The translations under genes and the position numbers were made by a program. Positions 1-12,060 of a DNA stretch of 64,000 bases are shown here, in pieces (positions within the stretch are counted from its first letter, which is position 1; every line of letters starts with the position of its first letter). The notes under the pieces are model-generated. The model saw nothing but the letters and a program-made list of their open reading frames with translations. It had not been told where the DNA came from and made no database searches. Source of the DNA: Apostichopus japonicus (Eukaryota; Echinodermata; Holothuroidea; Aspidochirotida; Stichopodidae); NCBI RefSeq assembly GCF_037975245.1, contig NC_092569.1:4798501-4862500 (forward strand), given 5' to 3'.

Positions 1-183
1 TTGGAAGCCCCAGCGATTCGTGAACATACCGAGCGTAATGAGCCCTGTAGCTACCAATGCTGCTAACCTGGGGAGAGGTATTGTTAGCCTCGTGGGGGTG
101 GCTAATGACAAGTGGAGGTTCTGACATCGCCTGAAGCGTGACAATTGTTGCTACAAAAGCAGCCCTGATGGTGGGTTCATCTT
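1..183 (-). CDS. Putative coding exon of an unrecognised host gene (runs off the left edge)
   Basis: One minus-strand frame (first full codon at 181-179) is open for 60 codons to the window edge, and the translation has ordinary protein composition, including VISHPHEANNTSPQVSSIG followed by a Tyr/His/Arg-rich stretch. In the same frame a TAA lies just upstream at about 187-185. An acceptor-like AG at 185-184 (or 182-181) follows a T-rich tract, so I place the exon start near 183. There is a Met in frame at about residue 21, but the frame continues upstream of it, which favours an internal exon over a start. The plus strand is also open for about 40 codons, with less convincing composition. 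I do not recognise the family. Any upstream exons would lie to the right on this strand and downstream ones outside the window. Confidence 0.5.
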
Positions 184-1282
184 CTTATTAACCCCAGGTG
201 AAGACTTTAAAAATAGACAAGGACGACAAAGTTTAGTCCAACAAATTTTAACCAAATCACAGACTTTATCCATTTTCTTTTGTCAAGTAAAAAACATGGA
301 TTGTTTAAGATTACAATAATGACTCTCAAGAAAGAGACAGTAACCTAGACACTTAAAAGGAGACACAAACCCAAACAACCATCATTATTGATTTATGTGA
401 TGGAGATAATTGTCATGAACAGCTTCCCCCCCCCCCCACCCCAAAAAACAGCTAAGCCAAATCTCAATCCAGTTTTAGGAGACATACAGCACAGACTTGA
501 TCAAGTCTAAATGGAACAACATTGAGCCCCATGTGGTGGCTTCAGTATTTTGTGCTTTTTCTCTGTATTTATTTAAAATGTTTATTTTCTGTGATAGGAA
601 TGGGCTTTGCAATTGCTGAATCTATAACAAAAAAAGGAAGCAATTAACACTAATTTGTTTTTTATTAATTAATTAACCTAATGATGACAATGGTTTCAGT
701 GTCAATACTGCGAACATTCCACTCTACATGACAATACGACAGACCAAACAAAGAGAGAGGTAAAAAGGTTTCAGATCCTGGGTCCAGCAATATGACATCA
801 CAGATTTACAAAAAGACAGATATTTTACGTAGTGTGCTGTAAAGACGGTATTCTCTGATCAGCTCCTTTGACATTTTTGATGTGTTACCACAACACTGTT
901 GAATCTAAACAATAGGGTTTTTCCTTGATTTTATCCATATATGCAAAACATGGTATAGAGAAATCTGGCAGGTATGGCCAAAATTTCCAATTTTTGTAGA
1001 GTCGAATGAATCAACATTCAAGCTTGGACAAGATCATGAGGGGTCACATGAGGCTACAGCCCTGGCCAGGTAGAATTTGAAGGGGCCGGGGAAATACATG
1101 GAATAAAATATAGTGTATTCTCATGTTCATAATATATTTGATATAAGGTAAAAATAAATAGCGAGCAAAATGAGCACCTGGTTACATAATTGTCCCGAGG
1201 GCCACAGCCTGTCTCTTGACACCTCTTGATACGAACACAATATACAAACTTGTCATACCCATACACTCTTCCTTAAAACCCT
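184..1282. other. Non-coding stretch, nothing recognised
   Basis: AT-rich DNA with a short C-run near 428-440 and several A/T homopolymers. No splice-bounded open frame or repeat structure was seen. Confidence 0.5.
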
Positions 1283-1970
1283 GCAAGTAAATAAGCTTAT
1301 ACCCTGCAGGTAGATAAGCTTATACTCTGCAGGTAGATATGCTCATACCCTACAGGTAGATAAGCTGCAGATAGATAAGCTTATACCCTACAGGTAGATT
1401 AGCTGATACCCTACAGGTAGATAAGCTTATACCCTGCAGGTAGATAAGCTTATACCCTACAGATAGAGAAGCTTATACCCTGCAGGTAGATAAGCTGATA
1501 CCCTGCAGGTATGAGCTTATACCCTGCAGGTAGATAAGCTGATACCCTGCAGATATATAAGCTTATACCCTGCAGTTAGATAAGCTTATACCCTACAGGT
1601 AGATAAGCTGATACCCTGCCAGTAGATAAGCTTATACCCTGCATGTAGATACGCTTATACCCTGCAGGTAGATAAGCTGATACCCTGCAGGTAGATAAGC
1701 TTATATCCTGCAGGTAGATAAACTTATACCCTGCAGGTAGATAAGCTACCCTGCACGCATATAAGCTTATACCCTGCAGGTAGATAAGCTGATACCTTGC
1801 AGGTAAATAAGCTGATACCCTGTAGGTAGATAAGCTTATACCCTGCAGGTAGATAAGCTGATACCCTGCAGATAGATAAGCTCATAACCTGCAGGTAGAT
1901 TAGCTTATACCCAATAGGTAGATTAGCTTTTACCCTGCAGGTAGATAAGCTTTTACCCTATCTTCAAATA
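1283..1970. repeat. 23-bp minisatellite, about 29 units
   Basis: Head-to-tail copies of a 23-bp unit containing TAAGCTTATACCCTGCAGG followed by TAGA. Variants exchange GCTTATA for GCTGATA and CTGCAG for CTACAG, and a few units are shortened. The array ends abruptly in unique sequence at both sides. The unit has no open frame that persists. Confidence 0.9.
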
Positions 1971-3679
1971 GTGTTATCATCCTTTTTAAGAAGATTAATC
2001 CAAGGCAAACTGTAAACTATACATGACCTATAATAATGGCAGGGTTTTCTTCACCACCAGTTTGTATCCACTCAACTGACAATATGTACGTACCCACATG
2101 TGAGTTCCACATACACTCACAAAGTTAAGTGATTATTTTTTTTTACCTTAAGAAAACAAGCTTTACAAATAATAATTTACTTGCTCCTAGTTAATTATTA
2201 AAAACTCCTAAGTTGATCCACATGCATGCACTCTGGCAAAAACTACACATATCAATGACACACCGTAGGAAGTCTTCTCTTTTCCTTTTTTCTTTTTTCC
2301 TTGCCTCTTCATTTTCTCTTTCTACCTTTTACCTTTTTACGAGTCGCTTTGGTGTCACACTTTACACTGTACATAACCTTAAAGAATAATCCCTGCTCGG
2401 AAAGGCAGCCGCAATGTCCTACAATGACCGTTATCTAAACAGCTCACACCTTAACAGATCGTAAAGTCACTGCGGTTAAATCGGCGTCCTTAGCGGTACA
2501 CTTTCATTACCTCATAACTCGGTTGGCCTATGTAAACTAGCCAGGATGCATGTGGGATACAGGTTGTCTTCATGTGGGCTAGGCCAATATAATACTGCTC
2601 TCTGTTACAGTATTAAGATGTAGGCTTTTATAGGTACACATGTTTTCAATTCATAAAATTTGAGAAAACAATTAAAAAATTTGTGATTGCCAGTTTTTCT
2701 AAATCCAAATATTATATATGACTATACACCTTGATGAAAGAAAACAGGAAGACACATAATCCGTCTCAGTTATTAAATTATGAAAAGGTAATCTTAAAAA
2801 TTCCTCTTTATATACATATTAGCTCCCTTATTTATTAGCAATATGGCAAGACCAAAGTCTGTGAGGTTCTTAATGTGACCCCAAAAAAAATGTGAACTGT
2901 GGAAGCAAAAAGTAAAGCAATGCTTTCTTCATCTACCTTCCCTATCACCTCCACCATAAATCTGCCACCCACCCACCCCCCCCTTTCCCCCTTTCTTGCC
3001 AAATTTCTCTCATCTTTTCCAACTATTCCGCATTTATAGAACATGTCCATATAGGATGAAAGTAATACCGTCATGACCAAGTCAAAAAAAGTCTTTCTTT
3101 CAAATTGTGCCTCCAAATTTCTGCTTCAAAATAGGGATGCATGCAAAGTTGGGATTTGCTGTCAATGTGCGGCAATAACGACATCAAACCTATTTGCTTC
3201 GGTTCACTTACGGTACAAAACCGTGATTACTTCGACCACCAATATCTACAAATTAAAATGTACGAATCCTGTGCAAGTATCACCCGAATGCTTCATACGT
3301 TCTTCTCTTGATTGGTCAAAAATAAATGCTTCCTCTGGACTATCGTTTTAACTTTTTGAATTGGAGATAATATCTGTACCCAAAACTGAAAGACGATTTA
3401 TGGGTGTGTATAGAACAGAACAGAAAACCTGCAATAAGTCCACCACTATTTTTCTACTTCCTCCACTTCCATCACAAATATCTTGTTGTACACAACTTTT
3501 AGTATTTAAACAAAATAGCTAAACCAAAGACAGGCTACGAATGTCGTCTTGCCCAAAACTACAAACGCTGCCCTCACTGTCCCATGTCCCTCCCCTGTCC
3601 CTCATCCACCAACCTCTATATACATACATTTACACACACAAACAACTGTGAATATTACTTAACTTTTTTGTTTTTCCAG
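1971..3679. other. Non-coding stretch, nothing recognised
   Basis: Mostly AT-rich unique DNA with a T/C-rich tract at 2278-2340. A 93-codon minus-strand open frame at 2835-3116 crosses a homopolymer and a C-run and has no splice context, so I do not call it a gene. Confidence 0.4.
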
Positions 3680-3741
3680 CTTTCCCGGCCAGACTGCTCA
3701 AAGAAGTCCACTCACGTTTTGCAAAGATTTAGTGCAACAAG
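3680..3741 (+). CDS. Putative 62-nt internal exon, unrecognised product
   Basis: A strong acceptor (a run of T and C ending TTTTTCCAG at 3671-3679) and a donor matching CAAG/GTAAAT at 3738-3747 bracket 62 nt. Two of three frames are open. The more protein-like one is FPGQTAQRSPLTFCKDLVQQ, entered with one base of a split codon and left with one base. A second acceptor and donor pair (about 3774 and 3906) bracket another open segment, but the 32-bp gap is too short for an intron, so the two cannot both be used in one transcript. Family unknown. The call rests on splice signals and open frame only. Confidence 0.42.
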
Positions 3742-4799
3742 GTAAATTTTTAAATCATTAATGCTTCCATGCAGTTAGACACAAAGTCAAAAGTTCATCC
3801 AACTTTGACCAGGAATAAAAGGCAGAAAGCTTTCACTTACTCTCCACCTCTCTCTCTCTTTCTTGTCTCAATCCATCCCTTGATTGCTTTCACACAATTC
3901 AGACATGGTAAGTTCCAAACAGAAAATAGTTACAAAAAAAAGAAAGAAAAAAAAACACATGCCAAAACCTTTAATAATAATTCCACCACAAGTCTTTGGA
4001 GAATTTTCTAATATGCAAAGAAAAATAATTAACATTCTCCAAAATTAATTTTCAGCTGAACAATTAAATAATGAAAAGGCGTGTGAGATTCACCATTAAT
4101 TTTGCCCATTGTGCTACATCGGATTGCGTGGTCATGTCTCGAACCACCTCCGAAGCACTTGCTTAAATTGAATTTTTTCTCTCTTTCTTTCTTTTCATTG
4201 TGTTGGTGAGAATAATTTTGGGCAATTAATTTACATTTTTTAAATAGATTCCATGCAATTTTTTTGAATCCCGCGTAGCTTCCCCAGAGACACTGTCTAC
4301 GCGTAACACCAACTCTGAGCCTATCATGTTACATGAATGTTGCACCTCAGCCTAGCCAATTCTGCATATTAAGCAGGCTACTTTTTTTCCCCTCCAAATT
4401 CTAAATGCCATTCTACAGTACGGTTGCGAGCTACAAACTCTTCTAAAAATGCAAGCTTGTGAAGTTAATGACCTTGGAGGGCTATATAAAGCTAAGCATG
4501 TAGAGGCATATATTGAAAAATAGAGGAAGTTACTTTTTCAAATTAAATACTTCTGACCAAGCCTCAAGCAAATTTTTAAACAGGTTTGATTAATTTAGTT
4601 CTACTTTTTGTACAGCAGCAGGTAAATTTGACAATTTTGTAGTCTGCTGGATATATTGTGCTATTGGCCTACGCAAAAAATACCCATAGTTATTGTTGTT
4701 GTTAGTATAGCCAGCAGTATCGCAAAGTTTTTTACAACATACATGAAAGACCGAAATAGCGAATTCAAGAGCTAGGTATCGTAAAGGTATCGTAGACTA
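3742..4799. other. Non-coding stretch, nothing recognised
   Basis: Contains a CT-rich tract (3840-3872), A-rich runs and an acceptor-like sequence near 4415 without a matching donor. It could be intron downstream of the 3680-3741 exon. Confidence 0.35.
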
Positions 4800-5090
4800 T
4801 ACCAGTAGACTGTCACATTGTATGTGTTCTGGTCATCAACCAATCACAGGCTTGTATTTGGGTATCAATTCTCTCTCAGATCATACTGTTTCAGGAGATA
4901 TATCGCAGTTGCATGTGTAAAAGTCATCAACCAATCAGAGACAAGTACACACATTGCATCTGTTATGAAAAACAACCAACCAGAATCCAGTATTCTCTGA
5001 CATGTTAGATTGTGCCAGGCTTTCACATTGTATACGTTATGATCATCAACCAATCAGAGGGCAGGATTTGGAGTTTTGTCTGTCAAGGTC
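4800..5090 (+). repeat. Degenerate tandem repeat with three CATCAACCAATCA motifs
   Basis: The motif CATCAACCAATCA recurs at 4834, 4925 and 5044, each preceded by a related TCACATTGTATRYGTT-like segment in at least two copies. The spacings are 91 and 119 bp, indicating an old, diverged three-unit repeat. Each unit includes an inverted-CCAAT/CCAAT-type core, but no promoter context was identified. Confidence 0.55.
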
Positions 5091-5184
5091 TGACTATATA
5101 ACAGGGTGATAGGTTGATCTTCTTTTAAACCCAATACACCTGGCTTTTCCTTCAAGGATCCCCTGTTTGGGTATCAAAAGGGGC

Positions 5185-5300
5185 TGCCCCCTTCTAAGGA
5201 AAAGTCAGGCTCCCCCTCTCTCCCCCTCCCCTCACCACCTGGCCCCCTCCTCTCTCCACCTGGCCCCTTCCCCTCCCCACCTTGCCCCCTCCTGCTGAAG
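5185..5300. repeat. C/T-rich imperfect repeat
   Basis: Repeats of a CCACCTGGCCCCCTCC-like unit and CCCCTCCC runs. The complementary strand is G-rich with several GGGG runs. Confidence 0.6.
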
Positions 5301-7190
5301 TTATGCACTCCTCCATTCAGTTCAAAAGGGAATAAACATCTCTGCACCCTTGAGATCTTCCTTCCGAGAATATTTTAAACGACTGTAGTGAGCAAAAAAT
5401 ATCCACTTCATTTGTTTTTTTGTTTTTTTAAATTTACAAAAGTGATGAAGGTTTGTAACATCAGATAATTATATTTATAGTCTTGATTGAGAAAGATGCT
5501 AAATCATCAGTGAAATTTCATTAATATAATAACCAACAAAGGAGCTTTTTTATTTTTTTGCACCATATTGTACACAGGAAAATATATTTTTGGCATGTTA
5601 CATAGCACTTTTGAAGTTACTATAGCTGCTGTGTCATACCGATTAAAACCACAAACAGTGTATGAAACGCAGGGAATCATTTATCTGGTCTTTTATTTTA
5701 AACAAAATGCTATGCAAAATGGTCAAACATGTACCTATAGCAGTTTCTGTACACAGGACTCATAGCATCTTAAAAACAAAGCAAAGTATAGCAACTTCAA
5801 ACACTGCTAAAACAAACTATCAACACTGAATTATTCCCTGATAGGGTAGTATGTAAATGTTATCTACTAACTGCATAAACATACTGATGTACTCATTTCG
5901 CTATACGATGCCAGAGAAATTATTTCCTGCTTAGATAATATCCATTTTCAAAGAAAAATTATCCAGGACTTTTGTGATAGCATTAATACAGGTACTAAAT
6001 CTTTCCACAAATTTTATTGCTTCCAATTACGACGCAGACCAAAGCTGCAGTCAATTATACCCTCACACATTTCTCTTATGACCGAATTTCTGAGCCAAAA
6101 TAAGTTTATGGAGATCTATATTACATTCAACGATTTATTGGATCTATAGGAATAAAAAGCAAAGAAATTGATATTGACAGGGATCACATACTCGCTGATC
6201 ATTCCGATTGAATTAAAGAAGACTGAGTTAAAGGTTAGGAAACAACAAAGACAAAGTATGCGTTATTTTATTTCAACTATCATTCTTTCTAATTGTCCTT
6301 GCCATTTACCCCACTTAAAATTCCTGAAGAATTGTGATTTTTTAATTATTATTCTGATTTAATCACATCTTTGTCATATATACCCCTGAATCTACGTCGG
6401 GTAGTGCTGAGGTTATGGGGCGACATGTAAGTGAAGTAAAATTTTACATACTTCAGCTGTGAGTTATGCATGATGTCCGATGAACACACAAGATAAATTT
6501 AGCGGTAGAAATTGAAAGAAAACAAACCCAACTTGGTAGAATGAGAGGGAAACGAGGGCAGTGCCATCAGAAGGAGCTGATGGCTGATGTTACGGTTAGA
6601 ACTAAAACGAGTGAATACCTAAAATTAGACATTGGGTGGAGATAGGTAACAGATGAAGTCAACTGATACATGCACACATCTGCAGTGCAGTGTAAGCTAC
6701 TTTCTTGATCAACCATTTTGGCCGATAAATCAGTACCTTTTGTAACAAATTCTTGCATCTTTGATTTAAATCACAATCATACTTCAAGACACTCGCCTTT
6801 TTGTAAATGATCCAGCCCCCCCCCCCCCAGAAGACGGAAAGCCTTGACACATGTGTAGTACGTACTCACAGATCTGACAAACAAATGTATATGTACCTAT
6901 AGTGAAGACGAAGAGAAAAATTTTCTCCACAAAAAATATCTTCATTTTTTTTTTTTCTGTCAAACACCAAGGACCATATCTAATGTATTTTCCCTGTCAC
7001 ATATGTACCAGCCGGTTTGGAAGGGGAAAAAAATCTGTTTGGTTCTCTAGAAGCTGCCATTTTGATTAACGTCTGGTTTCCGATGAGTGACACATTCGTC
7101 CCATGTCACAATCGTCCCAGCGCATCACATTCAATGAAAAGACAATCAACCCGCTGAATGAATTTGCTCCTCCAAGTCTCTCAGGAAATT
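5301..7190. other. Non-coding stretch, nothing recognised apart from one repeat arm
   Basis: AT-rich DNA without a credible exon. It contains the short repeat fragment at 6398-6440 listed separately and a C-run at 6817-6828. Confidence 0.35.
6398..6440 (+). repeat. Fragment of the ~140-bp donor-bearing dispersed family
   Basis: Carries the family's 3' end in worn form: GTGCTGAGGTTATGGGGCGA followed by CATGTAAGTGAAGTAAA. Here the conserved CAGGTAAG has become CATGTAAG. Confidence 0.5.
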
Positions 7191-7194
7191 TTCT

Positions 7195-7290
7195 GTCAAT
7201 TCCTTCTTTTTTTCTTTTTTCTTTCTCCTTCTTTCTCTTTTTATTTTCTTCCTTTTTCCTGTTTTTTTTTTCTTCTTCTTCTTCTAAACA
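7195..7290 (+). repeat. T/C low-complexity tract
   Basis: About 90 bp of T with interspersed C on the plus strand. The 86-codon open frame across it is an artefact of Phe/Ser-rich translation. Confidence 0.7.
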
Positions 7291-7680
7291 TTGTTTAAAA
7301 TTTCAGCATAAATCAATTTCGCAAAAAGATTGGAGCAGCTTGTTCGCAACTGCGGTTTTATAAGTGATGCATGCATACATTGCACGCATGTAAAAGCTTT
7401 TTTTTGAAGTATTCCTTAAATCAATTTTCAGGCATGCCGTGCAACCTAAACAAACGACGTTGTAATTTTTTGTTTTTTACATTAAAAAATATACACTTTT
7501 TCAAATTTTTCTCTCACTTGAACAAATTACATCTGGGAAATGGTGGGCTCATTTAAAATGCATGATGTTTAGGTATTACAACATTCTCAGCACAAATGTT
7601 GAGCAGAATACATTTGATCAATTCAGATTGAGAAAAAAAAAGGTGGAATTGAATATAGAGGTTAAAGCAGTTCAGTGTAT
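7291..7680. other. Non-coding stretch, nothing recognised
   Basis: AT-rich DNA between a pyrimidine tract and a G-rich repeat. No exon or repeat identified. Confidence 0.35.
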
Positions 7681-7687
7681 ATTTCAT

Positions 7688-7782
7688 GTGTGTTGGGGTG
7701 GGGTGTGTTGGGGTGGGGGTGTTGGGGTGGGGTGTGTGGGGGTGGGGGTGTAGGTGTGGGGTGGGGTTGTAGATGTGGGTAT
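7688..7782 (+). repeat. G/T-rich repeat with G-quadruplex potential
   Basis: Imperfect copies of GTTGGGGTGGGGTGT. More than a dozen runs of three or more G, separated by one to five bases, make the plus strand a strong quadruplex candidate. The minus-strand open frame here (Pro/His/Thr repeats) is a by-product. Confidence 0.75.
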
Positions 7783-8284
7783 CTGTATGCATTAAATAGC
7801 AGGCTCTCTATTCACTGTTAAATTCCCAAGGTTCATTGAATGGAAATTATTTCTATATGCAAAAAAAAATATGTTTTGAGCATTAGAAATCAATTGATAA
7901 AGTGGTGCACAATTGTGCTGTATTTTACACATAATATTTTCTTCTTTGTTTTGTAGAAGATATACAAGAGAATTAATGTAGCACAAATAACATTCCTCTG
8001 TGACATATATGACTGAAAAGAACAAATCTGATATTAATATTTCTCATACAAATATATCACCCTAAAATATGACATGATATGGTCATGCAACAGGTGATGT
8101 TATCAGTGTTGGCAAATAGTAAAGTCTATAAATTAAAAAACATGCCAGGTGGTATCATCATCTCCAAAGTTAATGGAAAGTCCTATGCAAGGCAACTGCT
8201 TCCATAATTCTTGAAAGTGATATGAGGCACATTTTTGGAATTTTTAAGCCTAAAGTTGGCATATTTGGGCACATGCCCAAGGAA
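7783..8284. other. Non-coding stretch, nothing recognised
   Basis: AT-rich unique DNA with no supported feature. Confidence 0.35.
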
Positions 8285-8650
8285 AGATACCCTAGTAGAT
8301 TAGGTAATTATAAGAGACCCTACTTGCCTAACGCCTAAAAGCTACTGTCCCATCCCATTTACTGTAGATCTGAACATGCAATATAGTAACACTAGGCATG
8401 GGTAACTTCAGACATTTGGCAAGAGACCTTGCATGTAACCTAACCTCTAAGCTACTACTGCTCCATCACATTTACTATAGGGCTGAACATGCAAGTTAAT
8501 AACACTAGGCTTGGGTAACTTCAGACATTTGGCAAGAGACCTTGCATGTAACCTAACCTCTAAGCTACTAATGTCCCATCACATTTACTATAGGCCTGTA
8601 CATGCGCGAGAAAAACACTATAAGCTTGGGTAACATCAGACATTTGGTAG
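8285..8650. repeat. Three-unit ~114-bp tandem repeat
   Basis: ACTTCAGACATTTGGCAAGA recurs at 8405 and 8518, with a variant (ACATCAGACATTTGG) at 8633, giving periods of 113 and 115 bp. Between them CTAAGCTACTA and CATCACATTTACTATAG are also repeated. The first unit is the most diverged. Confidence 0.8.
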
Positions 8651-10621
8651 TTGAATACTTACGGCCCCCTAGGATACAATTCCATTGTCTTTTAACACAA
8701 ACATCAAAAGGATATAATGGTTTGGGCTTATATACAGCGGTAGAGTACGTGACTGAAAAATAATGCAGAAGCTAGCTTAATAACTTGTTATCTACACCAT
8801 CAACATGATTTATTATATGGCAAGTTTTTAAAGTAACTAATTTGCTTACTTTGGGCATATTTTGTATAGATTAATTTTGTACCCTAAAGGCTATCATATA
8901 TTCTTGTCTCATCTTTTCAAGTAATATTATTACTAAATTACTAAGTTAGAGAAAACGGTGATTAAACTCGGAGGAAATCCACTGGTCCTATCTTAATAAA
9001 TACTGCAGATGCGGGAGGTACAGAATTAGTAACGTTCTAACATTGTTTAAGGTATGCTGTATTGGCCCCAAATATGCTAGATATTCAAATATGGTCACCT
9101 TGGGCAAAATTCTTAAACTATTTTTATTACAACCATCAAGGCTAATTTCCTCATTGGAACATTCAGTCATCTTGTGTGTTCCTTAAAATTGTCTGAGAAC
9201 AATTTGACTTCCAGGAAAGTACTTTTTGAAAACTTCTAGCAATTATAGCTTGCTATAATTTGGGGCCTAATAAACAGACTAGTATGGTTGGATGGGCGAT
9301 GTACGTACTACAAAATGGTAACACCACAAATGTACTCACAATCTAATCGTATGGTCTCTGAAACATAAATGATAGATATATCATTCTTAGAAATCACATC
9401 CCAACCTTGTAGATGGTATAATTTTATAAACTTCCTACAGGTATGATGGCAATTTCTTGACCATATAAACGGAGGCTAAATTTAGTTACACTATCAACAA
9501 TGCTACTAAAATGTGCCAACCTTTGGTAACGTACATTCAGAAGAGGGCTTATGTGATGATGACGTACTTTTAATTGATTCAAAATTTGTTAAGATGGTAG
9601 ATACGGGATTAGTGCATTTGTAAGGAGGGGATAGGTAAGAGCTGCAATTAAAGTTAATATCAGTGCAAATCCTGCAAAGAACGAAGTACAAAAGGAGCAC
9701 GACACAGACTGACAATGCATTTTCTCTTTTTACAAAATGACGAATACTTTATGCGATATAGTACTTATTAAAGGGTGTATTAAACCATAATTCTTCCACG
9801 CTGAAATTAGAAAGAACGGTTTTATGGTATCTTGGAGCTAATTACCACAAACCGAAACAAGCAGCAAAGTATTAAAATTAAGTTCCCTACTCATCACAAT
9901 ACAAACTTTTGCAAAACCTCGTTGATGCCAACTGGAGTCCTTTCTAACGTTCATCTTATGTTCTCCCAAAAAGAAAAATAGCACTTTTTGCATACATAGA
10001 ATGTTTTATGGTTCATCTGCGCAAGCTTGAAATCTCTCCTTGCTCAAGCGCTAATTTAATCCCCTGCGTTTTGACAACTTTAGTACAAAAAAAATAATAA
10101 TAAAAATTGTGGATGTTTACTTCAGAGTTGTGAAGCAAATGAAAAAGTGTAAATACATTTTCATCCCCGTTGATTTTAGCTTGCACAAACTCCGTAATGC
10201 AAAGTCATATAATTGATAAGAAATAAATTATCGTCATATTTTCGCCTCCGTTAGCGAGGGGAAAATTGGCTTTTTAACTCTTCTTCGCCGGGTTTGACGG
10301 CAATTTATGGCTTTACACAAACACACTTAAAGTAAATGCCAGGGCAGTAACTCAGTCCTTTTTATGACGAAGAAGATGCACGTTTTCTTACACTGATAGA
10401 ACAGGGTATCACATTTCATCGCGACGACCGCAATAATGACTACGGTTGATTGCGTCTTCTCTGGAAGATTCAAAATTCAATTTAGTATCTCTATACCACA
10501 AAGACGCTCTACACCTGTTGATTGTATACACATTGAGATTTCTATGACCATTTTAACGCAATGTGATTCCAAAGCTTCCATACATCACCGGACGGGCGCA
10601 GTGGGTGACAGGGTATATTAA
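8651..10621. other. Non-coding stretch, nothing recognised
   Basis: Contains isolated donor-like sites on the minus strand (for example near 8644-8650) without convincing exons. The open frame at 10436-10621 has no splice context. Confidence 0.35.
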
Positions 10622-10745
10622 ACATTGGGAGGGGGTAGTGGAAGGGATGGGGAAATGTGGGTAATGGGGTAGGGCTGGAAGAGAGGTAGGGATTGGGTAG
10701 AGTAGGGGCTGGAAGAGGGGTAGGGATAGGGGAGGGGTGGATATA
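10622..10745 (+). repeat. G-rich imperfect repeat
   Basis: Imperfect repeats of GGTAGGGATTGGG/GGGGCTGGAAGAG with many GGG runs, so quadruplex formation on the plus strand is plausible. Confidence 0.65.
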
Positions 10746-11280
10746 GGTGGTGTAGTCAGTAGTGGTCTTGGGATGTCAATCTATTTGGGACATGAAGGGT
10801 TTTACAAAGTTTTACAAGCAACTGCCTGCCAGAGACATGTTTTCAATTCAAAGAACCATCCAATCTCAGCTAGGATATGATTGGGAGGGGTGAGGATAGG
10901 GTAATGGGGAAGTTAAGCTGTGAACGGTCAGGAAGGTTAAATTAGAATTTGACGGTATGGAATAAATCAAAAGTTTTACATGTAGTTGCTCATTTAACCC
11001 AACAACCTACCATTCCGACAATACGAAAGTCTATGTGAGCAAAATTTGGGTACTGCGCAAATTTCTTATTCGGAATTGGTTTCTATTCTGGCGACCATTC
11101 ACGCATGAACAACGATTCCGAACTAAAAAGCAATGTGATTAACATCGCTAGCTGAATGTAACGTAGGGAAAATCCGATTACAGATTCAACAACAACACAT
11201 TTCCATGTACTTTCGATGGTAGACATAAGAAGGAAGGTCACCGACCGGCAGTGCCCAATTATTGGTTTCCAGATCACTCA
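10746..11280. other. Non-coding stretch, nothing recognised
   Basis: Unique AT-rich DNA. No supported feature. Confidence 0.35.
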
Positions 11281-11337
11281 AGGTACGGTAGAGTGCTGAG
11301 GTCCTAGAAAGACAGGTAAGCGAGTAAGTGAAGTAAT
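11281..11337 (+). repeat. Partial copy of the donor-bearing dispersed family
   Basis: Matches the family's last ~55 bp: GGTAGAGTGCTGAGG, then GACAGGTAAGCGAG and a tail ending AAGTGAAGTAA. Confidence 0.65.
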
Positions 11338-12060
11338 TGTGAGCATGCCCAAAACAACTTATAATAACTTACAACTTGTATCTCAAACTTTAGAAAAAGG
11401 ATATTCCTGTTTTTTATTTTATTTTTTTCATCTATGTTTTCATCTGTGACTACAGGATAAAAACTTTATATCACACGCTCTAATCCATCAAATGCTATCT
11501 ACAATTTTGGTTTGCCTTCAGATATCAGATAAATATGTTACAGGTTCGGAAATTGAAAATTATGTATCAGTTATATATCAAAGGGTCCGTGACGACTCAA
11601 AGGCTGATATAATCTGCTATACTATAGTTCAGGGAGTTAAAAGATATTAGGGAAGGGAATTTCCCTTCCTAGTTCCCATCCAACGATGAAAAATACCAAT
11701 GAAGACCTATCTCATTTTACTTGTGGTTACGTTTTCTTGCTCAAAGATAAACAAAACAGGATTCTATCAATTTTCCTTTCCGTCCACCTGTCATATCCGT
11801 AGAAAGTAGAACAAACCAATTAACAAAAGCTCTCGATAAAGAATGGAAAAAAAATGTCGAAAAACAAGCACAATCTGTGACTGCATTTGTTTTTCCCACT
11901 ATCAGATCGCAGCACTATAATACTGTAGGGCTTACACTTCTCAGTAAAACAGAAACCGATAACGTTCCCTGAAAAAATTATCGCTCCATGAATGATAGAG
12001 TAAAGAGATTAAAGAAACATTTCCAGATTGGCAAAGAAAGAACATTAACAGATAACATAA
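11338..12060. other. Non-coding stretch, nothing recognised
   Basis: Unique AT-rich DNA. No supported feature. Confidence 0.35.

Noticed and set aside
2835-3116. 93-codon minus-strand frame
   Set aside because: Includes a C-run translated as Gly and no splice context.
3774-3906. Second exon immediately after 3680-3741
   Set aside because: Only 32 bp would remain for the intron; the low-complexity CT stretch makes the frame uninformative.
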